Source: Gordonia tangerina (lineage in GTDB: Bacteria > Actinomycetota > Actinomycetes > Mycobacteriales > Mycobacteriaceae). Taken from it: 64,000 nt of DNA. A model generated the notes under the pieces. It made no database searches and had not been told where the DNA came from. It was given only the letters and a program-made list of their open reading frames with translations. Shown here piece by piece: positions 44,152 through 53,356 of this stretch (the stretch's first letter is position 1; every line of letters starts with the position of its first letter). The stretch spans positions 226,813 through 290,812 of the forward strand of contig NZ_JAKGCU010000004.1 of assembly GCF_021556435.1 (NCBI RefSeq), read 5' to 3'. The position numbers and the translations under genes were made by a program.

Positions 44152-45057
44152 ATGACCGTGCGCGGCTGGTTCGTGGTGCTTGTCGTCGTGGTGGCCGGAT
44201 TCGTCGCGCCGGCCACTGCGGCGGCGGTTCCTGCGCCGTCACATCACGCGAAATGTCCTGACCTGTACGTCCTGGCCATTCCGGGCACCTGGGCCGACGC
44301 CGCCGCCCCCGGGATTCTGCGTGAGATCACCAGCGATCTCAGACCCCGGACGCTGGTTCACTATGTCGGCTACAGCGCGACCGCCTTCCCTTGGGAGACA
44401 GCCATCTACGGTCGATCCAAGGCGCAGGCGGTGGCCAACACGACCGGCTTGGCCCGTGCCATGGTGCGCCGCTGTCCCGGCACCAGGTTGGCGATCACCG
44501 GCTATAGTCAGGGCGCCGACGCGGCCGGGGACGTGGCCGCCGAGATCGGCACCGGCCGTGGCGCGATCCGGCCAGAGCAGGTGGCCGGGGTGGTTCTCAT
44601 CTCCGATCCCCGCCGCTCCCATCGGGACAACCTGGTGGGCCCACGACTGACCGGCCAGGGCAGCGGCGGACCGCGGTTGTCCGGTATGGGCTACCTGAGC
44701 CCACGCACCTACAGCATCTGCGCGCCACGGGACCTGTACTGCAACACGCCGCGCGACTATTACGTGACCCGGATCGTCGGGTATCTCGCCGAGACCAGCG
44801 ACCCCACCCCGAGCCAGATGGGTCAGTATCAAGCCGAGGCCGGCGCCATCCTCGACGAACTGCTCGCCCAGGGTGGCATCGGCGCGGTCGGCCGTGAGGT
44901 GAGCAATCAGCGTGCCCGCCAGCAGATCACCGTGTTCAACAGGTTTCTGCAGTCCGGCGTGCACACCAACTACGCGGCCTTCGTGGTCGCCCCCGGAGTC
45001 AGCGCCGTGCAGTGGGCGCACAACCATCTCGCAGCCCTGGCCTCCGCTCATTCCTGA
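44152..45057 (+). CDS. Secreted cutinase-family esterase
   Basis: A 301-aa secreted alpha/beta-hydrolase. A signal peptide (RGWFVVLVVVVAGFVAPATA) is followed by a cutinase core with the nucleophile Ser119 in AITGYSQGADAAGDVAA, matching the GYSQG elbow, and paired cysteines C35/C108 and C193/C201. The catalytic Asp and His are expected in CAPRDLYCNTPRDYYV and later. It may hydrolyse polyester or lipid surfaces and help access to hydrophobic polymers. The gene starts 42 nt after lcp on the same strand and may share its transcript. Confidence 0.85.
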   Translation: MTVRGWFVVLVVVVAGFVAPATAAAVPAPSHHAKCPDLYVLAIPGTWADAAAPGILREITSDLRPRTLVHYVGYSATAFPWETAIYGRSKAQAVANTTGLARAMVRRCPGTRLAITGYSQGADAAGDVAAEIGTGRGAIRPEQVAGVVLISDPRRSHRDNLVGPRLTGQGSGGPRLSGMGYLSPRTYSICAPRDLYCNTPRDYYVTRIVGYLAETSDPTPSQMGQYQAEAGAILDELLAQGGIGAVGREVSNQRARQQITVFNRFLQSGVHTNYAAFVVAPGVSAVQWAHNHLAALASAHS

Positions 45058-45080
45058 CCCATGATCTGGAGCACCGTGTG

Positions 45081-45482
45081 ATGGACAAGCAGATTCTCGA
45101 AGAAAGCCTGGCGTCGGTGGACCTCCCCGACGACGGCCTGACCGTGCGGTTCTACGAAATCCTGTTCGAGAGGTATCCCGACGTCGAGCCGATGTTTCAG
45201 CGCGACAACAAGGTTCAGGCGGCGATGCTGCGCACCGTCATTGTGTCGGTAATCGACAACCTCGATGACGGCGAGTGGTTGACCACCAACCTCGAGTCCC
45301 TCGGACAGCGGCACGCCGCGATGGGTGTCACCGCACCGATGTACGAGGCGGTCGGCGAATGCATGATCGCGGCGATGACCGAGATCGGCGGTGACGCGTG
45401 GACGCCGGCGATGACGAGGGAATGGGGCGAGGCACTCAGCGCAGTGTCGGCACTCATGCTCGCCGGATACCCGCAGACCTGA
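45081..45482 (+). CDS. Single-domain globin
   Basis: A 133-aa globin related to the heme domain of flavohemoglobins. Tyr25 (VRFYEILFERYPDVEPMF) would be at B10, and His78 (LESLGQRHAAMGV) is the proximal heme ligand. No reductase domain follows, so it is a bare globin. ATG 45081. It lies 23 nt after the cutinase gene in the lcp transcription direction. Oxygen supply or peroxide/NO scavenging near the rubber oxygenase is conceivable, but only position supports this. Confidence 0.88.
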   Translation: MDKQILEESLASVDLPDDGLTVRFYEILFERYPDVEPMFQRDNKVQAAMLRTVIVSVIDNLDDGEWLTTNLESLGQRHAAMGVTAPMYEAVGECMIAAMTEIGGDAWTPAMTREWGEALSAVSALMLAGYPQT

Positions 45483-45551
45483 CAGCCACGTTTCGGTCAC
45501 CAGTCACCGGGGAACACCTTGGGTGAACCCGCATACGAAAGGTGTGAACGT

Positions 45552-46595
45552 ATGAAGGCCATCCAAATCGTCAAGCCCGGCACCGAACCCGAACTCCGCG
45601 AGGTCGACAAACACACGCCAGGTCCGGGCCAAGTACTGCTGAAGGTGTCGGCCGCCGGCGCCTGCCATTCCGACGACTTCGTGTTGAACATGCCGGCCGA
45701 CGGTTTTCCTTATCCGCTACCGATGACGCTAGGACACGAGGGCGTCGGTGTGGTCGCGGAGACCGGCACCGGCGTGGACAACGTCTCGGAGGGGACCGCG
45801 GTGGCGGTATACGGACCGTGGGGATGCGGAGTGTGCCACTTCTGTTCGCGTGGGATGGAAAACTATTGCAGTCGCGCAGCCGAGCTGTCGATCACCCCAC
45901 CCGGCCTGGGCGTCGACGGTGCGATGGCCGAGTACATGCTCGTCGACGACCCGCGCCATCTGGTGCCCATCGGCGATCTCGACCCGGTGCGCACCGCACC
46001 TCTCACCGACGCCGGACTCACCCCGTACCACGCGATCAAGGCGTCGCTGCCCAAGCTCGTCGGCGGCACCACCGCCGTGGTGATCGGCGCCGGCGGACTC
46101 GGGCACGTCGCCATCCAGTTGCTGCGTCACCTGACCCCGTCCCGGATCATCGCGCTCGACGTGACCGAGGACAAGCTGTCCTTTGCCAAGGAGGTCGGAG
46201 CCACCGAGGCCGTCCTGAGCAACGACGATGCCGTCGACAACGTCCGCGCGATCACCGGCAAGGACGGGGCGACGGCGGTTTTCGACTTCGTCGGCTTTCA
46301 ACCAACCCTCGACATCGCGATGGGTGTGGTGGGCACCATGGGTGATGTCGTCATCGTCGGCCTCGGTGACGGCGCCGCCACCGCCAAGGTCGGCATGTTC
46401 ACCCAGCCCTACGAAGTATCGGTACGCGCACCATACTGGGGCTCACGCAGCGAACTGATGGAGGTACTCGAGTTGGCGCGCGATGGAGTGCTCGACGTGT
46501 CCGTGGAGAAGTTCGCCCTCGACGACGGCCTCGACGCCTACCGCAAGCCCGCCGCCAACGACCTGCGCGGACGGGCGGTCGTGGTGCCGGGCTGA
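45552..46595 (+). CDS. Zinc-dependent alcohol dehydrogenase (MDR family)
   Basis: A 347-aa NAD(P)-dependent alcohol dehydrogenase. Catalytic zinc ligands are in GACHSDDF (Cys) and TLGHEGVG (His-Glu); the structural zinc cysteines are in CGVCHFCSRGMENYC, and the Rossmann motif is IGAGGLGHVAIQLL followed by LDVTED (NAD-type Asp). ATG 45552. It follows the globin gene by 69 nt, same strand. It may oxidise alcohols or reduce aldehydes arising from rubber or lipid oxidation, but the link is positional only. Confidence 0.92.
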   Translation: MKAIQIVKPGTEPELREVDKHTPGPGQVLLKVSAAGACHSDDFVLNMPADGFPYPLPMTLGHEGVGVVAETGTGVDNVSEGTAVAVYGPWGCGVCHFCSRGMENYCSRAAELSITPPGLGVDGAMAEYMLVDDPRHLVPIGDLDPVRTAPLTDAGLTPYHAIKASLPKLVGGTTAVVIGAGGLGHVAIQLLRHLTPSRIIALDVTEDKLSFAKEVGATEAVLSNDDAVDNVRAITGKDGATAVFDFVGFQPTLDIAMGVVGTMGDVVIVGLGDGAATAKVGMFTQPYEVSVRAPYWGSRSELMEVLELARDGVLDVSVEKFALDDGLDAYRKPAANDLRGRAVVVPG

Positions 46596-46634
46596 ATTCG
46601 GTCCCACACCACACTCACTCGCTACGGTCAGTTC

Positions 46635-47489
46635 ATGCGCTACGGAATCTGCATCCTGCCCGACCAGCCGTGGACGTCGACTCGACCGCTGTGGCAGCGT
46701 GCCGAACAGATGGGCTTCGACCACGCCTGGACCTACGATCACCTGGTCTGGGGCGGACTTCCGGATGCACAGTGGTTCTCCTGCATTCCCACGCTGACCG
46801 CCGCGGCCACGATCACCGAGCGCATCGGGCTCGGCGCTTTCGTGGTGTCGCCCAACTTCCGGCATCCCGTGGCGTTTTCTCGTGAGGTCCAGACACTCGC
46901 CGACATCTCCGACGACAGGTTCCTGCTCGGCCTCGGTGTCGGTGGTACCCCCGACGACACACTGCTCGGGCAACCCGAGGTCACCGTCGGGCGGCGCGTG
47001 GACCGCTTCCACGAGTTCACCGATCTGCTCGATCAGACTCTGCGCGTCGACCACGTGACCGCCGACGGCGAGTTCTACCGGGCGCGCGACATGCGGTTGG
47101 TCGGCGGCAGCGTGCGTGAGCGGGTGCCACTGTTGTTGGCGGGCAACGGGCCCCGGAATGTGCGGTTCGCCGCCGAGCGTGGTGACGGCTGGATCACCAC
47201 CGGTACATCGGCATCCTCGCTCGACGAGTGGTTCGGCGGCGTGGCACGGATGTGTCGTGTGCTCGACGAGGCGCTCGCCCAACGCGCACGCGCCGACTTC
47301 CCTCGGTATCTCAGCCTCGACGCCTCCCCGCGCAATGCGCTGGAAAGTGTGCACCTGTTCGACGACATGGTCGGGCGTGCCGCGAACCTCGGATTCACCG
47401 ATGTCATCGTGCACTGGCCACGCGACGATGAGCCCTACCGTGCGCCACTCACCGTGCTGGAGGCACTGGCGGCCCGCGGTCTGTCCTGA
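46635..47489 (+). CDS. LLM-class F420-dependent oxidoreductase
   Basis: A 284-aa luciferase-like TIM-barrel flavin/F420 oxidoreductase: [60 protein letters not shown] and [14 protein letters not shown]. Members of this mycolic-acid group use F420 for reductions or oxidations of alcohols and secondary metabolites. ATG 46635, 39 nt after the dehydrogenase gene. Function not assignable from sequence. Confidence 0.88.
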   Translation: MRYGICILPDQPWTSTRPLWQRAEQMGFDHAWTYDHLVWGGLPDAQWFSCIPTLTAAATITERIGLGAFVVSPNFRHPVAFSREVQTLADISDDRFLLGLGVGGTPDDTLLGQPEVTVGRRVDRFHEFTDLLDQTLRVDHVTADGEFYRARDMRLVGGSVRERVPLLLAGNGPRNVRFAAERGDGWITTGTSASSLDEWFGGVARMCRVLDEALAQRARADFPRYLSLDASPRNALESVHLFDDMVGRAANLGFTDVIVHWPRDDEPYRAPLTVLEALAARGLS

Positions 47490-47530
47490 CTCCGACACCG
47501 CGACCGCCGGCCGTCGATAGACTCGGCCGG

Positions 47531-48814
47531 GTGAGTGTGCGTGCGGGCATCGTGGTGACCGGGACCGAGGTGTTGTCGGGGCGGGTGGCCGATCAGAACG
47601 GGCCGTGGGTGGCCGATCGCCTCCTGACGATGGGGGTCGACGTCGCCCACATCACCGTCTGCGGTGACCGGCCCGCCGACCTGCTCGCGCAATTGCGTTT
47701 CCTGGCCGCCGACGACGTCGACCTCATCGTGACGACCGGTGGGCTCGGCCCGACCGCCGACGACCTCACCGTCGCGACCGTCGCCGACTTCTGCGGACGC
47801 GCCCTGAATCTCGACGCCGAACTCGAGGCACACATCACCGCGATCATCGACCGCTGGATGAAGCGCCGCAACGCCCAACCGGACAGCTCCCCCCTGCGCG
47901 CCGGAATCCGCAAGCAGGCACTGGTTCCCGACGGTGCCGTACCGATTCCACCCACCGGTACGGCACCCGGTGTGGCGATCCCGGTCGACGGGGCCGGCAT
48001 GCCGACGATTCTGGTGCTGCCCGGACCGCCGCGTGAACTGCAGGCGATGTGGCCGACCGCGCTCGACACACCACCTGTCCGCGATGCGTTGGCGGCGCGG
48101 ATCGATCACCGCCAGGAGGTGATTCGTGCCTATGGGCTGTCGGAGGCCGATCTCGCCGAGACGTTGCGCTTGGCCGACGACACGATCAGCGGTGTCGGCG
48201 ATCTGGAGGTCACCACCTGCCTTCGGCACGGTGAACTGGAGATGGTGACACGCTTCGTCGCCGAGGCGGCACCCGCCTACGCCGAACTGGCCGCGCTGAT
48301 CGCCGAACACCATGGGAAGCAGGTTTTTTCCACCGATGGATCGACCATCGACGACCAGGTCGTGGCCGCGTTGTCCGGTCGGACCATCGCGACGGCCGAA
48401 TCCTGCACCGGCGGCATGGTCGCGGCCCGGCTCACCGATCGCGCCGGGTCGTCGGCCTATCTGGTGGGCGGTGTGGTCGCCTACGCCAACGAGGTCAAGT
48501 CCGGGCAGCTCGGCGTTCCGGCGGCGATGATCGCCGAGCACGGTGCGGTCAGCGAGCAGGTGGCGGCCGCGATGGCCGACGGCGCCGCCGACCGGCTCGG
48601 CGCCGATGTCGCGGTCTCCACCACCGGGATCGCCGGACCCGGTGGTGGTACGGACATCAAGCCGGTGGGCACGGTGTGCTTCGGGGTGGCCGTGTCCGGC
48701 CGGCCCACCGCGACCTGGACGCGATATTTCCCCGGTGATCGCGCCAATGTGCGGATGCTGTCCACAGTGGCGGCGATGCACCTGGTGGCGGGCGTGCTGG
48801 ACGACCCTTCGTGA
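47531..48814 (+). CDS. cinA: CinA-family protein
   Basis: A 427-aa CinA with an N-terminal molybdopterin-binding-like (COG1058) domain ([48 protein letters not shown]) and a C-terminal NMN amidohydrolase domain ([56 protein letters not shown]). The family acts in pyridine nucleotide salvage (NMN deamidation, ADP-ribose hydrolysis). GTG 47531. It stands alone before the cobalamin-riboswitch operon. No neighbours support a competence role. Confidence 0.93.
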   Translation: MSVRAGIVVTGTEVLSGRVADQNGPWVADRLLTMGVDVAHITVCGDRPADLLAQLRFLAADDVDLIVTTGGLGPTADDLTVATVADFCGRALNLDAELEAHITAIIDRWMKRRNAQPDSSPLRAGIRKQALVPDGAVPIPPTGTAPGVAIPVDGAGMPTILVLPGPPRELQAMWPTALDTPPVRDALAARIDHRQEVIRAYGLSEADLAETLRLADDTISGVGDLEVTTCLRHGELEMVTRFVAEAAPAYAELAALIAEHHGKQVFSTDGSTIDDQVVAALSGRTIATAESCTGGMVAARLTDRAGSSAYLVGGVVAYANEVKSGQLGVPAAMIAEHGAVSEQVAAAMADGAADRLGADVAVSTTGIAGPGGGTDIKPVGTVCFGVAVSGRPTATWTRYFPGDRANVRMLSTVAAMHLVAGVLDDPS

Positions 48815-48894
48815 CGAGGACCGAGGTACCGAACGCCGCACCAACCGGATAGCTGGGCAGTAGCCGACAGATCCGGCTTGATAGCCTGCACGCA

Positions 48895-49015
48895 GAGAAC
48901 GGTGCCCATCCGCGGTATGCGGATGTCAGGGAACCCGGTGAGAATCCGGGACTGGCGCGCAACGGTGTGGGAAGACGAGCTTCGTCCATCCCGAGTCCGA
49001 CTACCTGCCGTTCTC
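48895..49015 (+). ncRNA. Cobalamin riboswitch
   Basis: The conserved core is recognisable: GGTGCCC near the 5' end, the GGGAACCCGGTGAGAATCCGGG hairpin region, ACTGGCGCGCAACGGTG, and GAGTCCGACTACCTGCC at the 3' side. GAGAACGG (48895-48902) pairs with CCGTTCTC (49008-49015), closing the P1 helix. It precedes an ABC importer for a corrinoid- or siderophore-like ligand, so B12 binding should switch off uptake genes. Confidence 0.9.
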
Positions 49016-49069
49016 GTATGAGTCCACCGGGTATCTCGCGCACAGATCCCCCGACATCACGAGGTAGCC

Positions 49070-49132
49070 GTGCACAACGCTCACCGTCATCACCCTCCCA
49101 TGTACGAGACGACACCTCGGTCACGGTGGTGA
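49070..49132 (+). CDS. His-rich 20-residue leader peptide coupled to the ABC permease
   Basis: A short ORF from GTG 49070 (MHNAHRHHPPMYETTPRSRW) with four His in the first eight residues and GAGG five nt upstream. Its TGA (49130-49132) overlaps the GTG of the permease (GTGA at 49129-49132), the same coupling used between real genes elsewhere in the window. The permease start has no ribosome site of its own, so this ORF probably has to be translated. It may only carry ribosomes past the riboswitch, or sense metal through its histidines. No homologue is known to me. Confidence 0.6.
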   Translation: MHNAHRHHPPMYETTPRSRW

Positions 49133-50196
49133 CCGCCCGCGCGGCGACCCCACCCGATCTTTCGGCACGCCGGTTGTCGCCCGCCCCGCTGGCCGTGGCA
49201 TTGGCGGCACTTACCGCCGTCAGCATCGTCACGTCGGTCGCATTCGGTTCCGAACACATTCCCGTAGCCGACGTGTGGGACACGGTCCTGGGGAGGCTGA
49301 CCGGCGACACCACCGACACCGCGTACTCGGTCATCATCTGGGACCTGCGGTTGCCGCGGTCGGTGCTGGCCGCCATCGTCGGTGCCGGTCTGGCGTTGGC
49401 GGGCGCACTGATGCAGGCGCTGGTGCGTAACCCCCTCGCCGAGCCCTACCTGCTCGGGGTGTCGGCCGGTGCGGCGGTCGGCGCCACGTCGGTGATGACG
49501 ATGGGAACACTCTCGGCGCTCGGCTTGTGGGCGCTGTCCGGCGGTGCCCTGCTCGGCGCACTCGCTGCCACTGTCACGGTCTATCTGGTGGCCCGCGTGC
49601 AGGGCGGTCTCACCGCGATTCGACTGATTCTGTCCGGAGTGGTGCTCTCGTCTGCGTTCATGGCGCTGTCGTCGCTGATGGTGTTCACCGCCGGCGACCC
49701 GCAGGCCGCCGAGAGCGTCATGTTCTGGATGCTGGGCAGCGTCGCGGGTGCCACTTGGGCGAAGGTGCAGTTGGCCGGCGTCGTCGTGTTGGCCACCCTG
49801 CTCGGCATGGTGGTGATCCACGCCTGGCTCGACGCCTACGCTGCCGGCAACGACACCGCGTCCTCGCTCGGCGTGCCAGTGGCTGCGCTGCGCACCGCGC
49901 TGTTCGCGGTGCAGGGGGTTCTGGTCGGCGTACTCGTCGCGGTGGCCGGCGGTATCGGCTTCGTCGGCCTGATCATTCCGCACGCCGCCCGCCTGGTGGT
50001 CGGTGCGACCCACCGGGCGATGCTGCCGGTCGCGGTCTGCGGTGGAGCGTTGTTCCTCGTGTGGGTGGATGTGTTCTCGCGCGTCGCCGCGGCGCCGCGG
50101 GAGATGCCGTTGGGCATCGTCACCGGCCTGATCGGCGCACCTATCTTCCTGTTCTTGATGGGTCGTCGGCGCTACACGTTCGGACCCACCGAATGA
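49129..50196 (+). CDS. btuC: FecCD/BtuC-type ABC transporter permease
   Basis: A 355-aa permease with about ten helices: LAVALAALTAVSIVTSVAFG, IIWDLRLPRSVLAAIVGAGL, ALAGALMQALVRNPLAEPYL and LLGVSAGAAVGATSV, the signature of FecCD/BtuC permeases, and GIGFVGLIIPHAARLVVGAT near the C terminus (coupling helix). GTG 49129 is preferred because it overlaps the leader-peptide stop; GTG 49126 is the alternative. Codons upstream of it fall in the riboswitch. With the ATPase and binding lipoprotein it forms a complete importer under cobalamin-riboswitch control, so corrinoid uptake is the best assignment. Confidence 0.9.
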   Translation: MTARAATPPDLSARRLSPAPLAVALAALTAVSIVTSVAFGSEHIPVADVWDTVLGRLTGDTTDTAYSVIIWDLRLPRSVLAAIVGAGLALAGALMQALVRNPLAEPYLLGVSAGAAVGATSVMTMGTLSALGLWALSGGALLGALAATVTVYLVARVQGGLTAIRLILSGVVLSSAFMALSSLMVFTAGDPQAAESVMFWMLGSVAGATWAKVQLAGVVVLATLLGMVVIHAWLDAYAAGNDTASSLGVPVAALRTALFAVQGVLVGVLVAVAGGIGFVGLIIPHAARLVVGATHRAMLPVAVCGGALFLVWVDVFSRVAAAPREMPLGIVTGLIGAPIFLFLMGRRRYTFGPTE

Positions 50197-51023
50197 GCGT
50201 GCGCACCGACGCCGCGTCCTACGTCGCCGACCTCCGGGCCAACGGTGTCGCGTGTCGCCGCGGATCGCGAACGATTGTCTCCGGCGTCGATGTGACGATC
50301 CCCGCCGGTACCCGGATGGCGGTGGTGGGGCCCAACGGCGCCGGCAAGACGACGCTGCTGCGGGTGCTGGCCGGCCTCGAGTCACCAGCAACAGGCGCCG
50401 TGTACGTCGGCGGCGCCGATCTGCATGCGATGCGCGCGCGACAGCGCGCACGGACGGTCGCCGTCGTCGCGCAGGAGGAGCAGCCGTCGGCGGAGTTGAC
50501 AGTGGCCGAAGCGGTCGGCCTCGGGCGCACCCCGCACCGCAACCCGTGGGCGGCCGGCGCGGACGCCGAACGCGAGATCGTCGCCGACGCTCTGGAGATG
50601 GTGGGGCTCGGCGACGCCGGCGGACGTTCCTGCATCGCGCTGTCCGGGGGTGAACGCCACCGGGTCATCCTCGCCCGCGCGCTGGCGCAGCAGACCCCGA
50701 TGCTGGTCCTGGACGAACCCACCAATCATCTCGATGCCGCCTGGAGGCTCCGGCTGATGCGCATCCTCGACAAGCTCGACCGCACCATCGTCGCCGCGAT
50801 GCACGACCTCGACCTCGTCCTGCGACATTTCGACAGCGTTGCCGTCATCGCCGACGGTCGCCTCGTGACCCACGGCCCGCCGGTCGAGGTTCTCGACAAC
50901 CGCGTTCTCCGTGACGTCTTCGCCGTCGACGGCGACATCATCACTCACCCCCGCACCGGCAGGCCACACCTGCTGCTCACCGACGCCACGCCGTCGCCCC
51001 CTCCCGGAAGGACACTCACATGA
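50193..51023 (+). CDS. btuD: ABC transporter ATP-binding protein (BtuD-like)
   Basis: A 276-aa ATPase with Walker A VVGPNGAGKTTLLRVLAG (about residues 44-61), Q-loop VVAQEEQPSAELTV, signature CIALSGGERHRVILARALAQ and Walker B MLVLDEPTNHLDAAW, then the switch His in AAMHDLDLVL. ATG 50193 overlaps the permease stop (ATGA). It pairs with the BtuC-like permease to drive import of a corrinoid or related chelate. Confidence 0.93.
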   Translation: MSVRTDAASYVADLRANGVACRRGSRTIVSGVDVTIPAGTRMAVVGPNGAGKTTLLRVLAGLESPATGAVYVGGADLHAMRARQRARTVAVVAQEEQPSAELTVAEAVGLGRTPHRNPWAAGADAEREIVADALEMVGLGDAGGRSCIALSGGERHRVILARALAQQTPMLVLDEPTNHLDAAWRLRLMRILDKLDRTIVAAMHDLDLVLRHFDSVAVIADGRLVTHGPPVEVLDNRVLRDVFAVDGDIITHPRTGRPHLLLTDATPSPPPGRTLT

Positions 51024-52108
51024 TGCCCACCTTGCGTCCCGTCACCATCGGGATCGCTTCCGCCGCAGCAATTCTGGGCCTCACCACAGCCTGCGGCACG
51101 ACGGACTCCACCGATGCCGATGCCGTCGCCGGCGACCACGTCACCGTCACCAACTGCGGCGCCGACGTCACCTACCCTCAGCCCGTGCAGCGACTGTTCG
51201 TCAATGACGGCGGCATGATCGCGATCGCCTTGGCCGCCGGGGCGCACGACCAGATCGTGGCCGTCAGCTCGATGGCCCGCGACTCCGAGGTGCTGCGGCT
51301 GGCCTACGGACCGCAGGTCGACGACCTCCATCAGGTCTCCCCCGATCAACCCACCCTGGAGAACATCGTCGGTGCCCGCCCGGAGGTCCTCTACGCCGGT
51401 TACAACTACGGCATGAGCGAGTCCCGCGGAATCACCCCGGAGATCCTCGCGCCGCACGACATCGACGTGTACCAGCTGTCCGAGGCCTGCCGACAGGTTG
51501 CCGGTGAGAAGACCCGCGGGACCATTGATCCGTGGGTCGCGCTCGACACCGACCTCCGCAACATCGGCACCATCACCGGCAATGCCGACGTCGGGGCGCA
51601 GGCGGCCGACGACGTCGCGACGCGACTCGACGCCCTGCGCGCAGCTCCCCAAGCCGCCGACAAGCCGACCATCTTCTTGTTCGACAGCGGCACCGACACG
51701 ATCTTCTCCTCCGGCTCGTACGGCGGCCCGCAGGGCATCATCGACGCCGCAGGCGCACGCAACGCCACCGAGGATGTCGCCGACACCTGGACCACCGTCA
51801 GCTGGGAACGCCTGGCGACGGCCGACCCCGACCTGATCGCCTTCGTCGACTACCCCGGACAGACCGTCGACGAGAAGATCGCCGCGCTCAAGGACCACCC
51901 GGCGAGCAAGGATTTGGCCGCCGTGCGGGAGAACCGATTCATCAACCTGCCGTACGCGATGTGGGTGTCGAGCCCTCTCAACATCGACAGCGCCGAGACC
52001 CTACGCGCGGTGTTGGAAGATCACGGTCTGGCGCCGCAGAGCGATGTCGAACCCTCGCTCGATGTCTCGCAGCTCCGGCTCGGCGGCAACGACTGGCTGG
52101 CGAGCTGA
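51020..52108 (+). CDS. btuF: Substrate-binding lipoprotein of the corrinoid-type ABC importer
   Basis: A 362-aa lipoprotein: the signal peptide ends at the lipobox LTTAC with Cys25 as lipidation site. The mature part is a class III periplasmic-binding fold (VTVTNCGADVTYPQPVQRLF, VDDLHQVSPDQPTLENIVGA and PEVLYAGYNYGMSESRG), as in BtuF, FecB and related proteins. Starts by ATGA overlap with the ATPase gene, so the operon order is permease, ATPase, binding protein. The riboswitch makes cobalamin or a precursor the likely ligand; iron-siderophore is the alternative. Confidence 0.9.
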   Translation: MMPTLRPVTIGIASAAAILGLTTACGTTDSTDADAVAGDHVTVTNCGADVTYPQPVQRLFVNDGGMIAIALAAGAHDQIVAVSSMARDSEVLRLAYGPQVDDLHQVSPDQPTLENIVGARPEVLYAGYNYGMSESRGITPEILAPHDIDVYQLSEACRQVAGEKTRGTIDPWVALDTDLRNIGTITGNADVGAQAADDVATRLDALRAAPQAADKPTIFLFDSGTDTIFSSGSYGGPQGIIDAAGARNATEDVADTWTTVSWERLATADPDLIAFVDYPGQTVDEKIAALKDHPASKDLAAVRENRFINLPYAMWVSSPLNIDSAETLRAVLEDHGLAPQSDVEPSLDVSQLRLGGNDWLAS

Positions 52109-52168
52109 GCAAGACGCGCCGGCGACCTGCGGACACATCCGCCCCGGCGACGGCTCCGAAGAAGGGGT

Positions 52169-53302
52169 GTGACCCCCACCCACACCGAGTCCGCACCGCA
52201 GGCGTCGGGCCACGCAGCCGACCTGGATCGGCGGGTCCGTGAACTCGCCGACAGCGATATCGCTCAGGTCGGCAGCGTGCTCCGGACACAGCTGGCCGAC
52301 CACGCCGCGGTCCTGACCGGCGTCCATCCCGACCTCCGCCCGGTGAGCGCCGTACTCGCCCGCGCCGGCAATCGCGGTAAACGGCTACGCGCGTCGTTCT
52401 GCCTGTGGGGCGCACGCGGCGCCACCCGCGGCGAGTTGCCGCCGGGCGCCACACAGATCGCCGCGGCCGTGGAACTGTTTCACCTGGCCGCGCTCATCCA
52501 CGACGACATCATGGACCACAGTGACCAGCGCCGCGGTCTGTCAACGATGCACCGCCACTTCGCCGACGAACACCGGCACAACAGCCGGATCGGTGACGCC
52601 GACGCCTACGGTGAGGCGGTCGCCGTCCTCGCCGGCGATCTGTGCCTCACCTGGTCCGACGACATCCTCGCCGAGGGCACCGCCGACCTCGACCGGACCA
52701 CTCGGCGTCAGGTGCGGCGAATCTTTTCGGTGATGCGTGACGAAGCCATCGCCGGCCAGTTCCTCGACGTCGACGGTCAGACCCACGCCGTGACCTCCGC
52801 GACGCGCGCGGAACTGGTCCTCCGGTTCAAGAGCGCCAAGTACACGATCTCGCACCCCCTGCGACTCGGCGCCGCCGTCGCGGGTGCACCGGCGGATCTG
52901 CTCAGCGCCTACGACGCAATCGGTATCGCGGCCGGCGAGGCCTTTCAGCTGCGCGACGATCTGCTCGGAGTTCTCGGCGACCCGGCAGTCACCGGCAAAC
53001 CGACGATCGACGACATCCGAGAAGGCAAGCGCACCCTGCTGATCGCCTGGGCCGAGGAGAACGCCGACCGCATACAGCGGCGCGTTCTGGACCAACATCT
53101 GGGCAACCCCGAGGTGACCCACGACGGCGTCCGGGAGGTGTGCGAGGTGCTCCGGGACACCGGTGCGGTGCGGCGGGTGGAGAACCGGATCGCGGAGTTG
53201 GCCGCGCAGTCGACCGAACTCATCGACGCCTCACCGGTCGACGAGGTCACCCGGCATGCGCTTGCAGGTCTCGTCGCCCGGTGCGTGTGGCGTGCGGCCT
53301 GA
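52169..53302 (+). CDS. crtE: Geranylgeranyl/polyprenyl diphosphate synthase
   Basis: A 377-aa trans-isoprenyl diphosphate synthase. The first Asp-rich motif is HDDIMDHSDQRRG (Asp112-x2-x-Asp116) and the second is QLRDDLLGVLGDPAVTGKP, with the product-length region LFHLAALIH before the first motif. GTG 52169 after AAGGGG. It supplies GGPP (C20) to phytoene synthase in carotenoid synthesis. It is the first gene of a plus-strand run with cruF, a glycosyltransferase and a CrtI-like desaturase. Confidence 0.9.
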   Translation: MTPTHTESAPQASGHAADLDRRVRELADSDIAQVGSVLRTQLADHAAVLTGVHPDLRPVSAVLARAGNRGKRLRASFCLWGARGATRGELPPGATQIAAAVELFHLAALIHDDIMDHSDQRRGLSTMHRHFADEHRHNSRIGDADAYGEAVAVLAGDLCLTWSDDILAEGTADLDRTTRRQVRRIFSVMRDEAIAGQFLDVDGQTHAVTSATRAELVLRFKSAKYTISHPLRLGAAVAGAPADLLSAYDAIGIAAGEAFQLRDDLLGVLGDPAVTGKPTIDDIREGKRTLLIAWAEENADRIQRRVLDQHLGNPEVTHDGVREVCEVLRDTGAVRRVENRIAELAAQSTELIDASPVDEVTRHALAGLVARCVWRAA

Positions 53303-53356
53303 GCCGGCGCATTACCCGGCCGTCCGGACCGGCGGCCGGTACGGTGAACGAACATC

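Noticed and set aside
46443..48844. Long minus-strand frames opposite the LLM oxidoreductase and cinA
   Set aside because: Antisense shadows, no motifs, rich in Arg/Gly/His as expected from reversed high-G+C codons.
49090..50451. 453-codon minus-strand frame opposite the BtuC-like permease
   Set aside because: Shadow of a clear FecCD permease and the ATPase start.
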